From: Polyangiaceae bacterium
GTDB taxonomy: Bacteria; Myxococcota_A; Polyangia; Polyangiales; Polyangiaceae
Length of the DNA stretch: 64,000 bases
NCBI GenBank assembly: GCA_019637295.1
Contig: JAHBVX010000002.1
Span: 620,001-684,000 of the forward strand
Reading direction: 5' to 3'
The stretch's first letter is position 1; each line of letters opens with the position of its first letter. Below the pieces are notes generated by a model. It ran no database searches and was not told the origin of the DNA. It saw only the letters and a program-made list of their open reading frames with translations. The position numbers were made by a program, and so were the translations under genes. Positions 8,810 to 17,335 of this stretch are shown piece by piece.

Positions 8810-10153
8810 ATGCTGACTCGTTTGCGCTCATGGGTTCAGAGAAAGGACGCATCGTTTCTGTTCTTCTTCGGCGGGCGACTGCTCGCAGGGATCTTGGCGA
8901 TCCTCACCGTGAAGTACGTGATCGCGTTCCTGTCGCGGGAGCAGTACGGCGAGTGGGGATTCTTGGGAGTGGTGGCGGCGGTGCTCGTGCCCATCGTTTC
9001 GCTGCAACTGCCCAACGCGATGATGCGGATGTACTTCGACCACGCCGACGACGCGGTCGCCGAGCGCCGCGCCCTGGTCACGAGCGTCGGGCTGAGCAGC
9101 GCGGCTGGAGCCTTGCTCGTTGCCCTCGGCGCCCTCGCCCTGTGGTTGGCGGGGGTGCAATCCTTCGTCGTCACGCTCTACCTGGTGGCCGTGGTGACGG
9201 CGCGAGTCGGGCTGAACTACTTCAGCTACTTGACGCTCGCCCGCAATGACTACGGCTTGTTCTTCTTCAGCAAGGTGTTCGAGGCCGGCACCTACCTGGG
9301 GCTGGTGACCTGGGCGGTGTTCGCGAGTCGAGGAGGCCAAGAGGGCGAGGACCCAACCGGTCGGCTGGTGTGGCTGACGGGTGCGCTGGCGATCACCTTG
9401 TGGCTGCTGGTGGCCGTAAACGTGGTGTTCTACGCGCGTGCCGGGCTCCTGCGAGTGAGCGCGCGCATACGGTCTTTTGGCGGGTACCGCGCGCTGCTGT
9501 CTTACTCGCTGCCCCTAGTGCCAAGCTTCTTCTTCGGGTGGGTGCTGGCCTCCAGCGACGTGTGGGTGCTCCGGCGGCTGTCGAGCCTGGTGGAGACGGC
9601 GGACTACGTTCTCGCGCTCGAGCTCGTGAGCGTAGTCGCCCTCGTCCAGCAGTCTGCGCTGCAGGACTGGCCGCGCTTCTACTACGCGAAGATGCGCGAC
9701 GGTGGGGAGTCGCGAGACTCGCTCATCGCCCGCCGGGTTCGGCTGTTCTTGACCATTCACGTAGCCACGATCGTGGTGGTTCGCCTGATAGCCGCGTTCG
9801 CGTACGACCTGCTCGGCGCCACCGCCTACAGCGCGGGCCTCCAGTACCTGGGCTATCTCTTGCTGGGCAACTACTGGTTCTTGCTCGGTAACGTGTTCGC
9901 TGCGGGTCTCGGTTACGCCAAGCGGACCCGGTTGATCTTGTGGGCCTTCGCGTTGCCGGGCGTGGCCAACGTGCTCTTGAATCTGTGGCTGATCCCGCTG
10001 TGGGGAGGTCGCGCCGCAGCGATCACGACCGCGGCGTCGTATGCGCTCTTCGCGGCGCTTTGCTTCGGCTTCGCACGGAAGTACTACCGCTTCACCGAGC
10101 TATCCAAGGTCGCAGGGCTCAGCCTGCTCGCGACCCTTGCTGCCCTCCTGTGA
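8810..10153 (+). CDS. Wzx-type oligosaccharide flippase (MOP superfamily)
   Basis: A 447-residue polytopic membrane protein with about 12 hydrophobic segments. The N-terminus has the layout of polysaccharide exporters: a short basic leader, then FFFGGRLLAGILAIL and the REQYGEWG motif near residue 44, like the E(E/Q)YG motif after the first helix of Wzx proteins. It would flip lipid-linked sugar units across the inner membrane. It is the last + strand gene of the pseudaminate run, 21 nt after the transferase, and converges on pseB with only 5 nt between the stops. Presence of a flippase points to a polymer or lipid-linked glycan as the destination. Confidence 0.82.
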   Translation: MLTRLRSWVQRKDASFLFFFGGRLLAGILAILTVKYVIAFLSREQYGEWGFLGVVAAVLVPIVSLQLPNAMMRMYFDHADDAVAERRALVTSVGLSSAAGALLVALGALALWLAGVQSFVVTLYLVAVVTARVGLNYFSYLTLARNDYGLFFFSKVFEAGTYLGLVTWAVFASRGGQEGEDPTGRLVWLTGALAITLWLLVAVNVVFYARAGLLRVSARIRSFGGYRALLSYSLPLVPSFFFGWVLASSDVWVLRRLSSLVETADYVLALELVSVVALVQQSALQDWPRFYYAKMRDGGESRDSLIARRVRLFLTIHVATIVVVRLIAAFAYDLLGATAYSAGLQYLGYLLLGNYWFLLGNVFAAGLGYAKRTRLILWAFALPGVANVLLNLWLIPLWGGRAAAITTAASYALFAALCFGFARKYYRFTELSKVAGLSLLATLAALL

Positions 10154-10158
10154 GGCTG

Positions 10159-11211
10159 TCAGTCGTCCAGCATGCCGAGCTGCTCGAGCAGGGCACGGGT
10201 CTGGTCCACGGTGAGCTGACGCGCGACGTCGCTGGAGTAGCGAAACGCGTCGGGAACGCGTTTCGCTCCCTCTCGACGTTCGCCTCCCCACCACGGAAAG
10301 TTGGGGCAAATCACGAAGTGTTGGTCGAGCTCCACGACGCTGCGGGCCTCGTCCTCCGTGATCAGCGTCTCGTGGATCTTCTCCCCCGGGCGGATGCCCA
10401 CGGCTTCGGTGGGTATACCGCTCGCCATGGCCTCTGCGAGCACTTGCACCGAGCAGGCCGGGAGCTTGGGAACGAAGACCTCACCGCCCCGTCCCTCTGC
10501 CAGCGCTAGCAGTACGAGGTCGACGGCGCGATCCATGCCGATCCAGAAGCGTGTCATGTTGGGATCGGTGATGGTGAGCTTCCCCTCCTTGCGCTGACGC
10601 CTGAACAGCGGCACGACGCTACCGGCGCTACCCACCACGTTGCCGTACCGCACCAGATCGAAGCGAGTGCCCCGAGCGCCGGAGTAGGAGTTCGCGGCGA
10701 CGAACAGCTTTTCCATGCACAGCTTGGTGGCGCCGTACAGGTTCACGGGGCTGACTGCCTTGTCGGTCGATAGCGCCACCAGATGACGGACGCGACGTTC
10801 GAGGGCGGCATCGACGAGGTGGGCGGCGCCGTCGATGTTGGTACGAATCGCCTCGATCGGATTGTACTCCGCGATTGGCACGTGCTTCATCGCTGCAGCG
10901 TGCACGACGATGTCCACGCCATCGAGCGCTCTGAGCAGACGACCGGGGTCGCGGATGTCGCCGACGAAGAATCGGAGGCGCGTATCACTGTTCTGCGACT
11001 GCATGACGTAGTGCTTCTGCTCGTCGCGGGAGAACACGATGACTTTGGCGGGACGGAAGTCCGTGAGCAGGCGCTGCACGAACGCGCGGCCGAAGGAGCC
11101 CGTGCCGCCGGTCACGAGTATGGTGGCGTCGGTCAGGTCCGGAGGTCGGGTAAGCAGCGGTCGCGCGAGGTCGTCTGAGGTCGAGGACATGTCGTCCGCG
11201 ATGGTTAGCAC
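10159..11211 (-). CDS. pseB: PseB: UDP-N-acetylglucosamine 4,6-dehydratase (inverting)
   Basis: A 350-residue SDR-family NAD(P)-dependent dehydratase, first enzyme of pseudaminic acid synthesis. It acts on UDP-GlcNAc. The dinucleotide-binding motif TGGTGSFG is at residues 34-41, AAAMKHVP at about 105-112, STDKA at 148-152 and YGATK at 159-163, all as in PseB/FlaA1. A longer leader of about 27 residues precedes the Rossmann fold; an internal ATG seven codons in (MSSTSDD) could be the true start. It is encoded opposite the other pse genes and converges with the flippase, so it must have its own promoter in 11212 onward. Confidence 0.88.
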   Translation of the reverse strand: MLTIADDMSSTSDDLARPLLTRPPDLTDATILVTGGTGSFGRAFVQRLLTDFRPAKVIVFSRDEQKHYVMQSQNSDTRLRFFVGDIRDPGRLLRALDGVDIVVHAAAMKHVPIAEYNPIEAIRTNIDGAAHLVDAALERRVRHLVALSTDKAVSPVNLYGATKLCMEKLFVAANSYSGARGTRFDLVRYGNVVGSAGSVVPLFRRQRKEGKLTITDPNMTRFWIGMDRAVDLVLLALAEGRGGEVFVPKLPACSVQVLAEAMASGIPTEAVGIRPGEKIHETLITEDEARSVVELDQHFVICPNFPWWGGERREGAKRVPDAFRYSSDVARQLTVDQTRALLEQLGMLDD

Positions 11212-11283
11212 AAGTTTCTAGCTGAGCGCGACGACGGCGCCGGGGGTAGGTGTCAAACCGCACGGCACGGGCGCCGCCTGCCG

Positions 11284-11693
11284 GTGCGGCTCAGCCAGGT
11301 GGACGCCACGCTGGCAACCGGGGATCGCTACGAGCTGAGCGAGGGCATCCGGTCTATCGCGCGCCCGCCGGCGACACCGGTCGGGACGAGCAGGGGCTGC
11401 GGCAGAAGCTGGTCGAGTCGCTCGGAGCCGGGACGCGCTTCGTGTGGGTGGTGCGGCTCGTCGGACCCCGCCGGGTCGAGGTGTACGAGAGCGGAAAGCC
11501 CGTGCGCACCGTCGCGAGCAACGCCGAACTCACCGCGCCGGGCACTTTGAAGAACCCCGTGCCCGTGTTGGCGCTGTTCGATCGAGAAGTGGCGCACGAG
11601 GCTACGCTGCGCAACCTGCTCCAGCGCCGCGGCTACGGCAGGCTCGACAGCGTGCGCGCTGTCGCTGGCCGCCAGGGCCTCGTCGGCGCGTGA
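11284..11693 (+). pseudogene. Broken Uma2-like (DUF820) endonuclease-fold fragment
   Basis: The + strand frame 11250-11693 contains a stretch (FVWVVRLVGPRRVEVYESG, then NPVPVLALFDREVAHEAT and NLLQRRGY) that I recognise as the C-terminal part of Uma2-like proteins, which are abundant in Polyangiales. An N-terminal-looking piece (ATGDRYELSEG) is in a different frame at about 11300-11350. The middle of the usual domain of about 190 residues is missing, and the protein stops early after GRQGLVGA. This suggests an internal deletion plus frame change. No ribosome binding site is evident. It fills the gap between the pse block and the aminotransferase. Identification is from memory of the family and is moderate. 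Confidence 0.45.
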
Positions 11694-11760
11694 CGTGTTC
11701 GGCTGAGTTCGCGACGCGGGCGTGCTAACGTCCCGGCGCTCCAAGCCGAAGGAAGCCGCC

Positions 11761-13080
11761 ATGAACAGCCAAGAGATCGTCGAGCTCTGCAAGAAGCACA
11801 CGATGTACACCTGGTCCGCGGGAGACGCGGTCAGTCCGCTGCCCATCGAGCGGGCCGAGGGCGTGTACCTGTACACCTTCGACGGGCAGCGCATCCTCGA
11901 CTTCAACAGCCAGCTCATGAGCGTGCTGATCGGGCACAGTCACCCCAAGGTGATCGAGCGCATGAAGAAGGCGCTCGACGGCTTGATCTACGTCTACCCG
12001 CAGACCGCGACGGCGGTGCGAGCGCGCTTCTCCAAGAAGCTCGCCGAGCTGACGCCGGGCGACATCAACACCTTCTACTACACCCTCGGCGGCGCCGAGG
12101 CCAACGAGAGCGCCATCCGCGCAGCGAAGCTCTACACCGGGCGCGAGAAGATCCTCTCCCGCTACCGCAGCTATCACGGCGGCACCAACGCCACGATGCA
12201 GCTCACCGGCGACCCGCGCCGCTGGGCCAACGAGCCCGGCATGCCCGGCGTGGTGCGCGTGATGGACCCCTGGCCCTACAGCTACTCCTTCGGCAAGACG
12301 GACGAGGAGATCACCGCGAACAACCTGACCTATCTGGAGGAGGTCATCCAGTACGAGGGCCCGCACACCATCGCGGCCATGTTCCTGGAGACCGTGACTG
12401 GCACCAACGGCATCTTGATCCCGCCGAAGGGCTACCTGAAGGGCTTGCGCGCGCTGCTCGACAAGTACGGCATCCTGATGGTGTGCGACGAGGTGATGGC
12501 GGGCATGGGCCGCACGGGCAAGCTGTACGCCTTCGAGCACGGCGACATCGTCCCGGACATGGTCACCATGGCCAAGGGTCTGACCTCGAGCTACGTACCC
12601 CTAGGCGCCCTCGGCATGCGCGACCCCATCGCCGAACACTTTCGCAAGAACGTGTACTGGGGCGGCCTCACCTACAACTCACATCCCTTTTGTCTGGAAG
12701 TCGCGGAAGCGGTGATGGACGTCATGCTCGAGGAAGGCATGATCGAGAACGCCGCGCGCCTCGAGCACGTGGTGAAGAAGGAGATGGCCCGCCTGAAGCA
12801 GAAGCACCCCTCCGTGCGGGAGGGCCGCTGCATCGGCTTGTTCGGTATCATCGAGACGCAGAAGAACGCCAAGGGCGACCTCTTGGCGCCGTACAACCAG
12901 AGCCACCCGGCCATGGACAAGCTGGCGAAGTTCTTCAAGGACGAGGGCCTGTTCACCTTCGTGCGCTGGAGCGCGTTCATGTGCAACCCCCCGCTGTGCA
13001 TCACGGAGGAGCAGCTGCTCGAAGGCTTCGAGATCATCGATCGCGGCCTCGCCATCACCGACGAGGCGTTCGAGGGTTGA
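11761..13080 (+). CDS. Class III omega-amino acid aminotransferase, probable beta-alanine aminotransferase
   Basis: A 439-residue fold-type I PLP aminotransferase of class III. The PLP lysine is in TMAKGLTSSYVPLG at about residue 272, preceded by the VCDEVMAGMGRTG aspartate motif (about 242). YTLGGAEANESAIRAAK and YRSYHGGT are the usual cofactor segments. The ATG at 11761 has AAGGAAGCC upstream and a conventional N-terminus; the frame runs a little further upstream without support. In this neighbourhood it would transaminate beta-alanine and/or beta-aminoisobutyrate to the semialdehydes consumed by MmsA (1493). Amino donor and keto acceptor cannot be read from the sequence. Confidence 0.85.
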   Translation: MNSQEIVELCKKHTMYTWSAGDAVSPLPIERAEGVYLYTFDGQRILDFNSQLMSVLIGHSHPKVIERMKKALDGLIYVYPQTATAVRARFSKKLAELTPGDINTFYYTLGGAEANESAIRAAKLYTGREKILSRYRSYHGGTNATMQLTGDPRRWANEPGMPGVVRVMDPWPYSYSFGKTDEEITANNLTYLEEVIQYEGPHTIAAMFLETVTGTNGILIPPKGYLKGLRALLDKYGILMVCDEVMAGMGRTGKLYAFEHGDIVPDMVTMAKGLTSSYVPLGALGMRDPIAEHFRKNVYWGGLTYNSHPFCLEVAEAVMDVMLEEGMIENAARLEHVVKKEMARLKQKHPSVREGRCIGLFGIIETQKNAKGDLLAPYNQSHPAMDKLAKFFKDEGLFTFVRWSAFMCNPPLCITEEQLLEGFEIIDRGLAITDEAFEG

Positions 13081-13087
13081 GCTAGCA

Positions 13088-13100
13088 GGCGGAGCCCGCC
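13088..13100. terminator. Short GC hairpin between convergent genes
   Basis: GGCGG-AGC-CCGCC forms a 5 bp stem 8 nt after the aminotransferase stop, in the 155 bp gap before the convergent oxidase gene. There is no T-run, so termination is only a suggestion. The rest of the gap shows nothing recognisable. Confidence 0.25.
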
Positions 13101-13235
13101 GCCTTCACTCGCGAGCGCGGAAGCTGAGGCGCGCGCTGCAGCGCAGGCCGGCGAGCGTCACTGCCCGCGAGGGAACGAGCCAGCGTCGGATGCTCCGGAT
13201 CACCGGGGCAGGGTCGAGCGGCAGGAACTTCGGGC

Positions 13236-14384
13236 TCATTCGCTGGCGGCCACCGACTCGACGAACCGCGCCGGGGACAGAAAGCGGACACCTGCCGCCG
13301 CGGCTCCGGTGAGCGCCAGACCGGCGACGGCCTCGGCGATCACCGACGCGAACTTGAAGCCGTGCCCGCTGAAGCCCGCGGCGACGATCACGCTCGGGCG
13401 CTCCGGATCCGGACCCAGGAGAAAGTCCTCGTCGGGTGTCATGGTGTACAGGCACACGCGGTGGCGCACGACCTCGGGGGTGATCCGGGGCAGGTGGCGC
13501 GCGACGACCGCCGGCAGCCACGCGGTGTCCTCCGCTCGCAGCGAGCGATCGACCTGGCTCGGATCGGTCACCACGTCCCCGCCGCTGTGCATCGCCAGCT
13601 TGACCACGCCTGCGGCGAGCGCCGGGAAGCCGTACACGAAGCCCTCGGGGGCGTCGAAGCCGAACGCGGGTGCCCCAGCTTCGAGGCGGTGTGCGGCGGC
13701 GTCCGCGGAGAGCCAGAGTAGCACCTTGCGGCGGACCTCGAGCACGCGGCCGAGCGGGCCGAGCAGCGAGCTCGCCCAGGCCCCCGGGCACACGATGGCG
13801 CGCTCCGCGCGAAACTCGCCGGCGTCGCTCCAGACCCGCACGCCCGCGCCGTCCTGCTGGAGCTCGCGCACCGTCGTGCCCGGGAGCAGCTCGGCGCCCG
13901 CGCGGCGGGCGAGCTCGATGCCCACGGAGACACACTCTTCCACGCGCAGGAACCCGGCGTCGGGCTCGACCAGGATCTCCCAGTCCGGCGGGACCGAGAG
14001 CTCCGGAAAGCACTCACCGAGGTGACGTGCGTCGAGGCGATCGAACGGCAGCCCGTGCGCTAGCGCAGCTGCGCGGGCGCCCGAGACGACCGCGCTGCCG
14101 GGAGGTCCGCACAGCACCAGGCCCGTCTCGACCGCGAGCGTTCGTCCGCTCTCGGCCTCTAGCTCACGCCACAGCTCGAGCGCGCGCGTCACCAGCGGGA
14201 CGTACTGGGGCGACTCGAAGTACGTGCGGCGATACAGGCGCGTCTCGCCGTGGGAGCTGCCGAGCGAGTGTCCCAGGGCGAACTGCTCGAGTCCGAGCAC
14301 GCGCGCTCCACGGCGGGCGAGCTCGCGGCAGGCTAGGGCACCCATACCACCCACGCCGATGACGATGACGTCGTACCCGGTCAT
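13236..14384 (-). CDS. FAD-dependent oxidase of the monomeric sarcosine oxidase / N-methyltryptophan oxidase family
   Basis: A 382-residue flavoprotein. The N-terminal VIVIGVGGMGALACRELARRG is the ADP-binding Rossmann motif, followed by GHSLGSSHGETR near residue 45, typical of the SoxA/MTOX family. The segment RVCLYTMTPDEDF carries a cysteine aligned with the residue that covalently binds FAD in monomeric sarcosine oxidase, and AAGFSGHGFKFAS follows as expected. The ATG at 14384 is chosen over an upstream start because it lies directly before the Rossmann motif. It would oxidise a secondary or N-methyl amino acid and make H2O2; the substrate is unknown. It is the only minus-strand gene inside the pyrimidine cluster and may be unrelated to it. 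Confidence 0.85.
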   Translation of the reverse strand: MTGYDVIVIGVGGMGALACRELARRGARVLGLEQFALGHSLGSSHGETRLYRRTYFESPQYVPLVTRALELWRELEAESGRTLAVETGLVLCGPPGSAVVSGARAAALAHGLPFDRLDARHLGECFPELSVPPDWEILVEPDAGFLRVEECVSVGIELARRAGAELLPGTTVRELQQDGAGVRVWSDAGEFRAERAIVCPGAWASSLLGPLGRVLEVRRKVLLWLSADAAAHRLEAGAPAFGFDAPEGFVYGFPALAAGVVKLAMHSGGDVVTDPSQVDRSLRAEDTAWLPAVVARHLPRITPEVVRHRVCLYTMTPDEDFLLGPDPERPSVIVAAGFSGHGFKFASVIAEAVAGLALTGAAAAGVRFLSPARFVESVAASE

Positions 14385-14506
14385 TTCGCGGACTGTAGCA
14401 GCTACGTCGTCCGCGCTTGCTAGGGCGGCGCCGTTGGCCTTCAATCAGACGTGACACGAGCGACGCGCCCCGGCCACGGAGCGCCGCCCCGCACAGGAGA
14501 CCGACG

Positions 14507-15898
14507 ATGAGCATTCTGATCAAGAACGGCCGCGTGGTGACGGCAGTGGACGACTACGTCGCCGACGTGTTCATCGAGGGCGAGACGGTGCGCACCATCG
14601 GCAAGGACCTGTCCGTGCAGGCGGACCGAACCATCGACGCCTCGGGCAAGCTCGTCATCCCGGGCGGGATCGATCCGCACACCCACTTCGACATGCCCTT
14701 TGGCGGCACCACCAGCGCCGACGACTTCGAGAGCGGCACCCTCGCCGCGGCCTTCGGCGGGACCACCACGGTCATCGACTTCGCCATCCAGACCAAGGGC
14801 GAGTCCACGCTCAAGGGGCTCGACACTTGGCACGCCAAGGCCGAGGGTAAGGCCAGCATCGACTACGCCTTTCACATGATCATCACCGACATGAACGACG
14901 AGCGGTTGCCCGAGATGCGGCGCCTCGCCGACGCTGGGGTCACCAGCTACAAACTGTTCATGGCGTACCCGGGCGTGCTGTACGTGGACGACGGCACACT
15001 GTACCGCGCGTTCCGTCAAGCGGGCGAGAACAAGACGCGCATCTGCATGCACGCCGAGAATGGCATCGTGATCGACGAGATCGTCAAGCGCGCGGTTGCC
15101 GACGGCAAACTCGAGCCGAAGTACCACGCGCTGACTCGTCCCACGCGCATGGAGGCCGAGGGCGTCCATCGCGCAATCGCCATCGCCGAGGTGGCGGAGG
15201 TGCCCTTGTACATCGTGCACCTGTCGTCGGCCGACGCGCTCGAAGAGGTGAAGCGCGCCCGGGTGCGCGGCGTCGACGTGGTGGCCGAGACCTGTCCCCA
15301 GTATCTGTACCTGGATCAGAGCTACTACGAGAGGCCTGACTTCGAGGGCGCCAAGTACGTCATGACGCCCGCGCTGCGCGAAAAGTGGAATCAGGAGGTG
15401 CTGTGGCAGGGGCTGCAGTTCGGGCATCTCGCCAGCATCGCGACGGATCACTGTCCGTTCTGCTTCAAGGATCAGAAGGAGCTCGGCCGGGACTCGTTCA
15501 CCAAGATCCCCAACGGCGCGCCGGGTGTGGAGAACCGCATGGCGCTCATCTACCAGGGTGTGCGCGCCGGACGCCTCGGGCTCAATCGCTACGTGGAGCT
15601 GACCAGCACCGCCGCCGCCAAGCTGTTCGGCCTCTTCCCGAAGAAGGGCACCATCGCCGTGGGCAGCGACGCGGACATCGTGGTCTTCGATCCCGAGCGC
15701 AAAGAGACGATCTCCGTGAACAACGAGCGAACGCACCACATGAAAGTGGACTACAGCACCTATGAGGGCTTCGAGGTCACGGGCTACCCGGACACGGTGC
15801 TCTCACGCGGTCGCGTGCTGGTCGAAGGCGGCAAGCTCGCGCAGAAGGGCGGGGGACGGTTCGTGAAGCGGGCGCACACGGGGGAGCTCTTGCGCTGA
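14507..15898 (+). CDS. hydA: Dihydropyrimidinase (D-hydantoinase)
   Basis: A 463-residue cyclic amidohydrolase opening dihydrouracil or dihydrothymine to the N-carbamoyl-beta-amino acid. All binuclear-metal ligands are visible: IDPHTHFD (about 57-64), the lysine to be carboxylated in SYKLFMAYPG (residue 149), histidines in CMHAENG and YIVHLSSADAL, and the aspartate in IATDHCPF. FGGTTT and TCPQYLYLD are further family signatures. The ATG is preceded by AGGAGA at 14494-14499. It follows the uracil permease and MmsA in pathway logic and is separated from convergent preA only by repeat copy 1. Confidence 0.93.
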   Translation: MSILIKNGRVVTAVDDYVADVFIEGETVRTIGKDLSVQADRTIDASGKLVIPGGIDPHTHFDMPFGGTTSADDFESGTLAAAFGGTTTVIDFAIQTKGESTLKGLDTWHAKAEGKASIDYAFHMIITDMNDERLPEMRRLADAGVTSYKLFMAYPGVLYVDDGTLYRAFRQAGENKTRICMHAENGIVIDEIVKRAVADGKLEPKYHALTRPTRMEAEGVHRAIAIAEVAEVPLYIVHLSSADALEEVKRARVRGVDVVAETCPQYLYLDQSYYERPDFEGAKYVMTPALREKWNQEVLWQGLQFGHLASIATDHCPFCFKDQKELGRDSFTKIPNGAPGVENRMALIYQGVRAGRLGLNRYVELTSTAAAKLFGLFPKKGTIAVGSDADIVVFDPERKETISVNNERTHHMKVDYSTYEGFEVTGYPDTVLSRGRVLVEGGKLAQKGGGRFVKRAHTGELLR

Positions 15899-15910
15899 CG
15901 CGCGCGTCTC

Positions 15911-16064
15911 AGCTCAAGAGCTGTCGAATAATCGACAGCTCTTTCATTCTTTCACCGGGGAGGCACGCGCCTCCCCGCCCCGCCGAAGTGAATTCGTCGG
16001 GGCGGAGCCCCACGCGGGCCGGCTCCGCCGGCGCGAACCGGGTCAAGTCCTGACAGCCCTTCAG
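15911..16064 (-). repeat. Hairpin-rich dispersed repeat, copy 1
   Basis: A 154 bp element between the convergent genes hydA and preA. Read on the minus strand it starts at the C and TGA of the preA stop codon (AAGGGCTGTC) and ends in GACAGCTCTTGAGCT, so the ends are imperfect inverted repeats. Stems seen on the + strand: a 12 bp stem around ATAA (15916-15943), GGGGAGGC/GCCTCCCC around ACGC, CCCCGCCGAA/TTCGTCGGGG around GTGAA with one mismatch, and GCCGGC/GCCGGC. By hand alignment it differs from copy 2 at about ten positions. It may act as a bidirectional terminator or be a MITE/REP-like element; no transposase is nearby. Confidence 0.88.
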
Positions 16065-17335
16065 TGCGCACCCTTCTTTGGCCTGAGCTTCGCACCCTCC
16101 GTCAGGTGTTGATTCCAGGTTGCCGGCGTGAAGCCGTTGTCCACGGCCTCCATCGTGATGCAGCCCGGCACCGGGCACACGATCTGACAGAGGTTACAGC
16201 CTACGCACTCGCTCTCGTCGATGGTTGGCACCCGGCTGGTCCCGTTCTTGGGCGGGTGCACACATTGGTGGGCGCCGTCGTGGCAGGCTACGACGCAGAG
16301 CTGGCAGCCGATGCAGGTCTTGGCGTCGATCTTCGCGATGGTCTCGTAGTTCAAGTCGAGCTCGCCCCACTCGGAGAAGCCCGGCACGGCCTTGCCCACG
16401 AAGTCGTCGAGGCGCTGAAAGCCGTGCGTTCGCATGTAGTCCTCGAGGCCCTCGATCATGTCCTCCACGATGCGGTAGCCGCGCAGCATCACCTCGGTAC
16501 ACACCTGTACGCTGGAGCTGCCGAGCAGCATGAATTCGACGGCGTCTCGCCAGTTGGTCACGCCGCCGATGCCGCTGATGGGGATGCCGAAGCCGGGCGT
16601 GCGGGCCAGGGCGGCCGTCATGTGCAAGGCGATGGGCCGGACTGCGGCGCCACAGTAGCCGCCGTTGGTGGACTGGCTGCCCACCCGTGGGTTGGGAACG
16701 AAGCGATCGATGTCCACGCCGATGATGCTCTTGATGGTGTTGATCAACGAGACGCCATGGGCACCGCCGCGCTTGGCGGCCAGCCCGTGCGGCACGATGT
16801 CCGCCACGTTGGGCGTGAGCTTCACCAGGACAGGCACGGTGGAGTACTCGACCGCCCAGGAGGTGATCCGCTCGTTGACGCTGGGCTCTTGACCCACCGC
16901 GGAGCCCATGCCCCGCTCGCACATGCCGTGGGGGCAGCCGAAGTTGAGCTCGAGGCCGTCTGCGCCCGCGTCGATGGAGCGCTTGATGATGTCCTTCCAC
17001 TCCTCCTTGGTCTCGACCATGAGCGAGACGATCACGGCGTGCTTGGGGTACTTCTTCTTGGTGTCGTAGATCTCCTTGAAGTTGACCTCGAGCGGCCGAT
17101 CCGTGATCAGCTCGATGTTGTTGAAGCCGATGGCGTTCTTGCCGGCGTAGGAGACGGCGCCAAACCGGCTCGACACGTTCTGGATGGGGGTGCCCAAGGT
17201 CTTCCACACGGCGCCGCCCCAGCCGTGGTCGAAGGCGCGCTGCACTTGCGCGCCGGAGTTTGCCGGTGGCGCGGACGCGAGCCAGAACGGGTTCGGCGAG
17301 CGGATGCCCGCGCAGTTGGCGCTGAGATCAACCAT
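16061..17335 (-). CDS. preA: NAD-dependent dihydropyrimidine dehydrogenase, catalytic subunit PreA
   Basis: A 424-residue protein: a dihydroorotate dehydrogenase-like FMN TIM barrel (residues 1 to about 330) followed by two 4Fe-4S motifs, CIGCQLCVVAC (about 350) and CVGCNLCQIVCPVPGC (about 385). LNFGCPHGMCERGMGSAVGQ and the GIGGVTNWRDAVEFMLLG segment belong to the barrel. The frame extends 46 codons upstream, but the chosen ATG has AGGAG nearby, overlaps the end of preT by 8 nt and begins with the family N-terminus. With PreT it reduces uracil/thymine to the dihydro forms, the first step of the reductive pathway. Its stop codon is the exact edge of repeat copy 1. Confidence 0.92.
   Translation of the reverse strand: MVDLSANCAGIRSPNPFWLASAPPANSGAQVQRAFDHGWGGAVWKTLGTPIQNVSSRFGAVSYAGKNAIGFNNIELITDRPLEVNFKEIYDTKKKYPKHAVIVSLMVETKEEWKDIIKRSIDAGADGLELNFGCPHGMCERGMGSAVGQEPSVNERITSWAVEYSTVPVLVKLTPNVADIVPHGLAAKRGGAHGVSLINTIKSIIGVDIDRFVPNPRVGSQSTNGGYCGAAVRPIALHMTAALARTPGFGIPISGIGGVTNWRDAVEFMLLGSSSVQVCTEVMLRGYRIVEDMIEGLEDYMRTHGFQRLDDFVGKAVPGFSEWGELDLNYETIAKIDAKTCIGCQLCVVACHDGAHQCVHPPKNGTSRVPTIDESECVGCNLCQIVCPVPGCITMEAVDNGFTPATWNQHLTEGAKLRPKKGAH

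Noticed and set aside
11722-11760. Upstream start for the omega-aminotransferase
   Set aside because: The ATG at 11761 has a purine-rich ribosome-binding region and a family-like N-terminus; the extension is not conserved.
14441-15739. 432-codon minus-strand open frame
   Set aside because: Antisense to dihydropyrimidinase; low-complexity Gly/Leu/Val/His composition, no motifs.
15909-16178. Short minus-strand frame covering repeat copy 1 as a hypothetical protein
   Set aside because: The conserved peptide comes only from the repeat. Codon differences between copies are mostly non-synonymous, so it is more likely a structural element than a gene.
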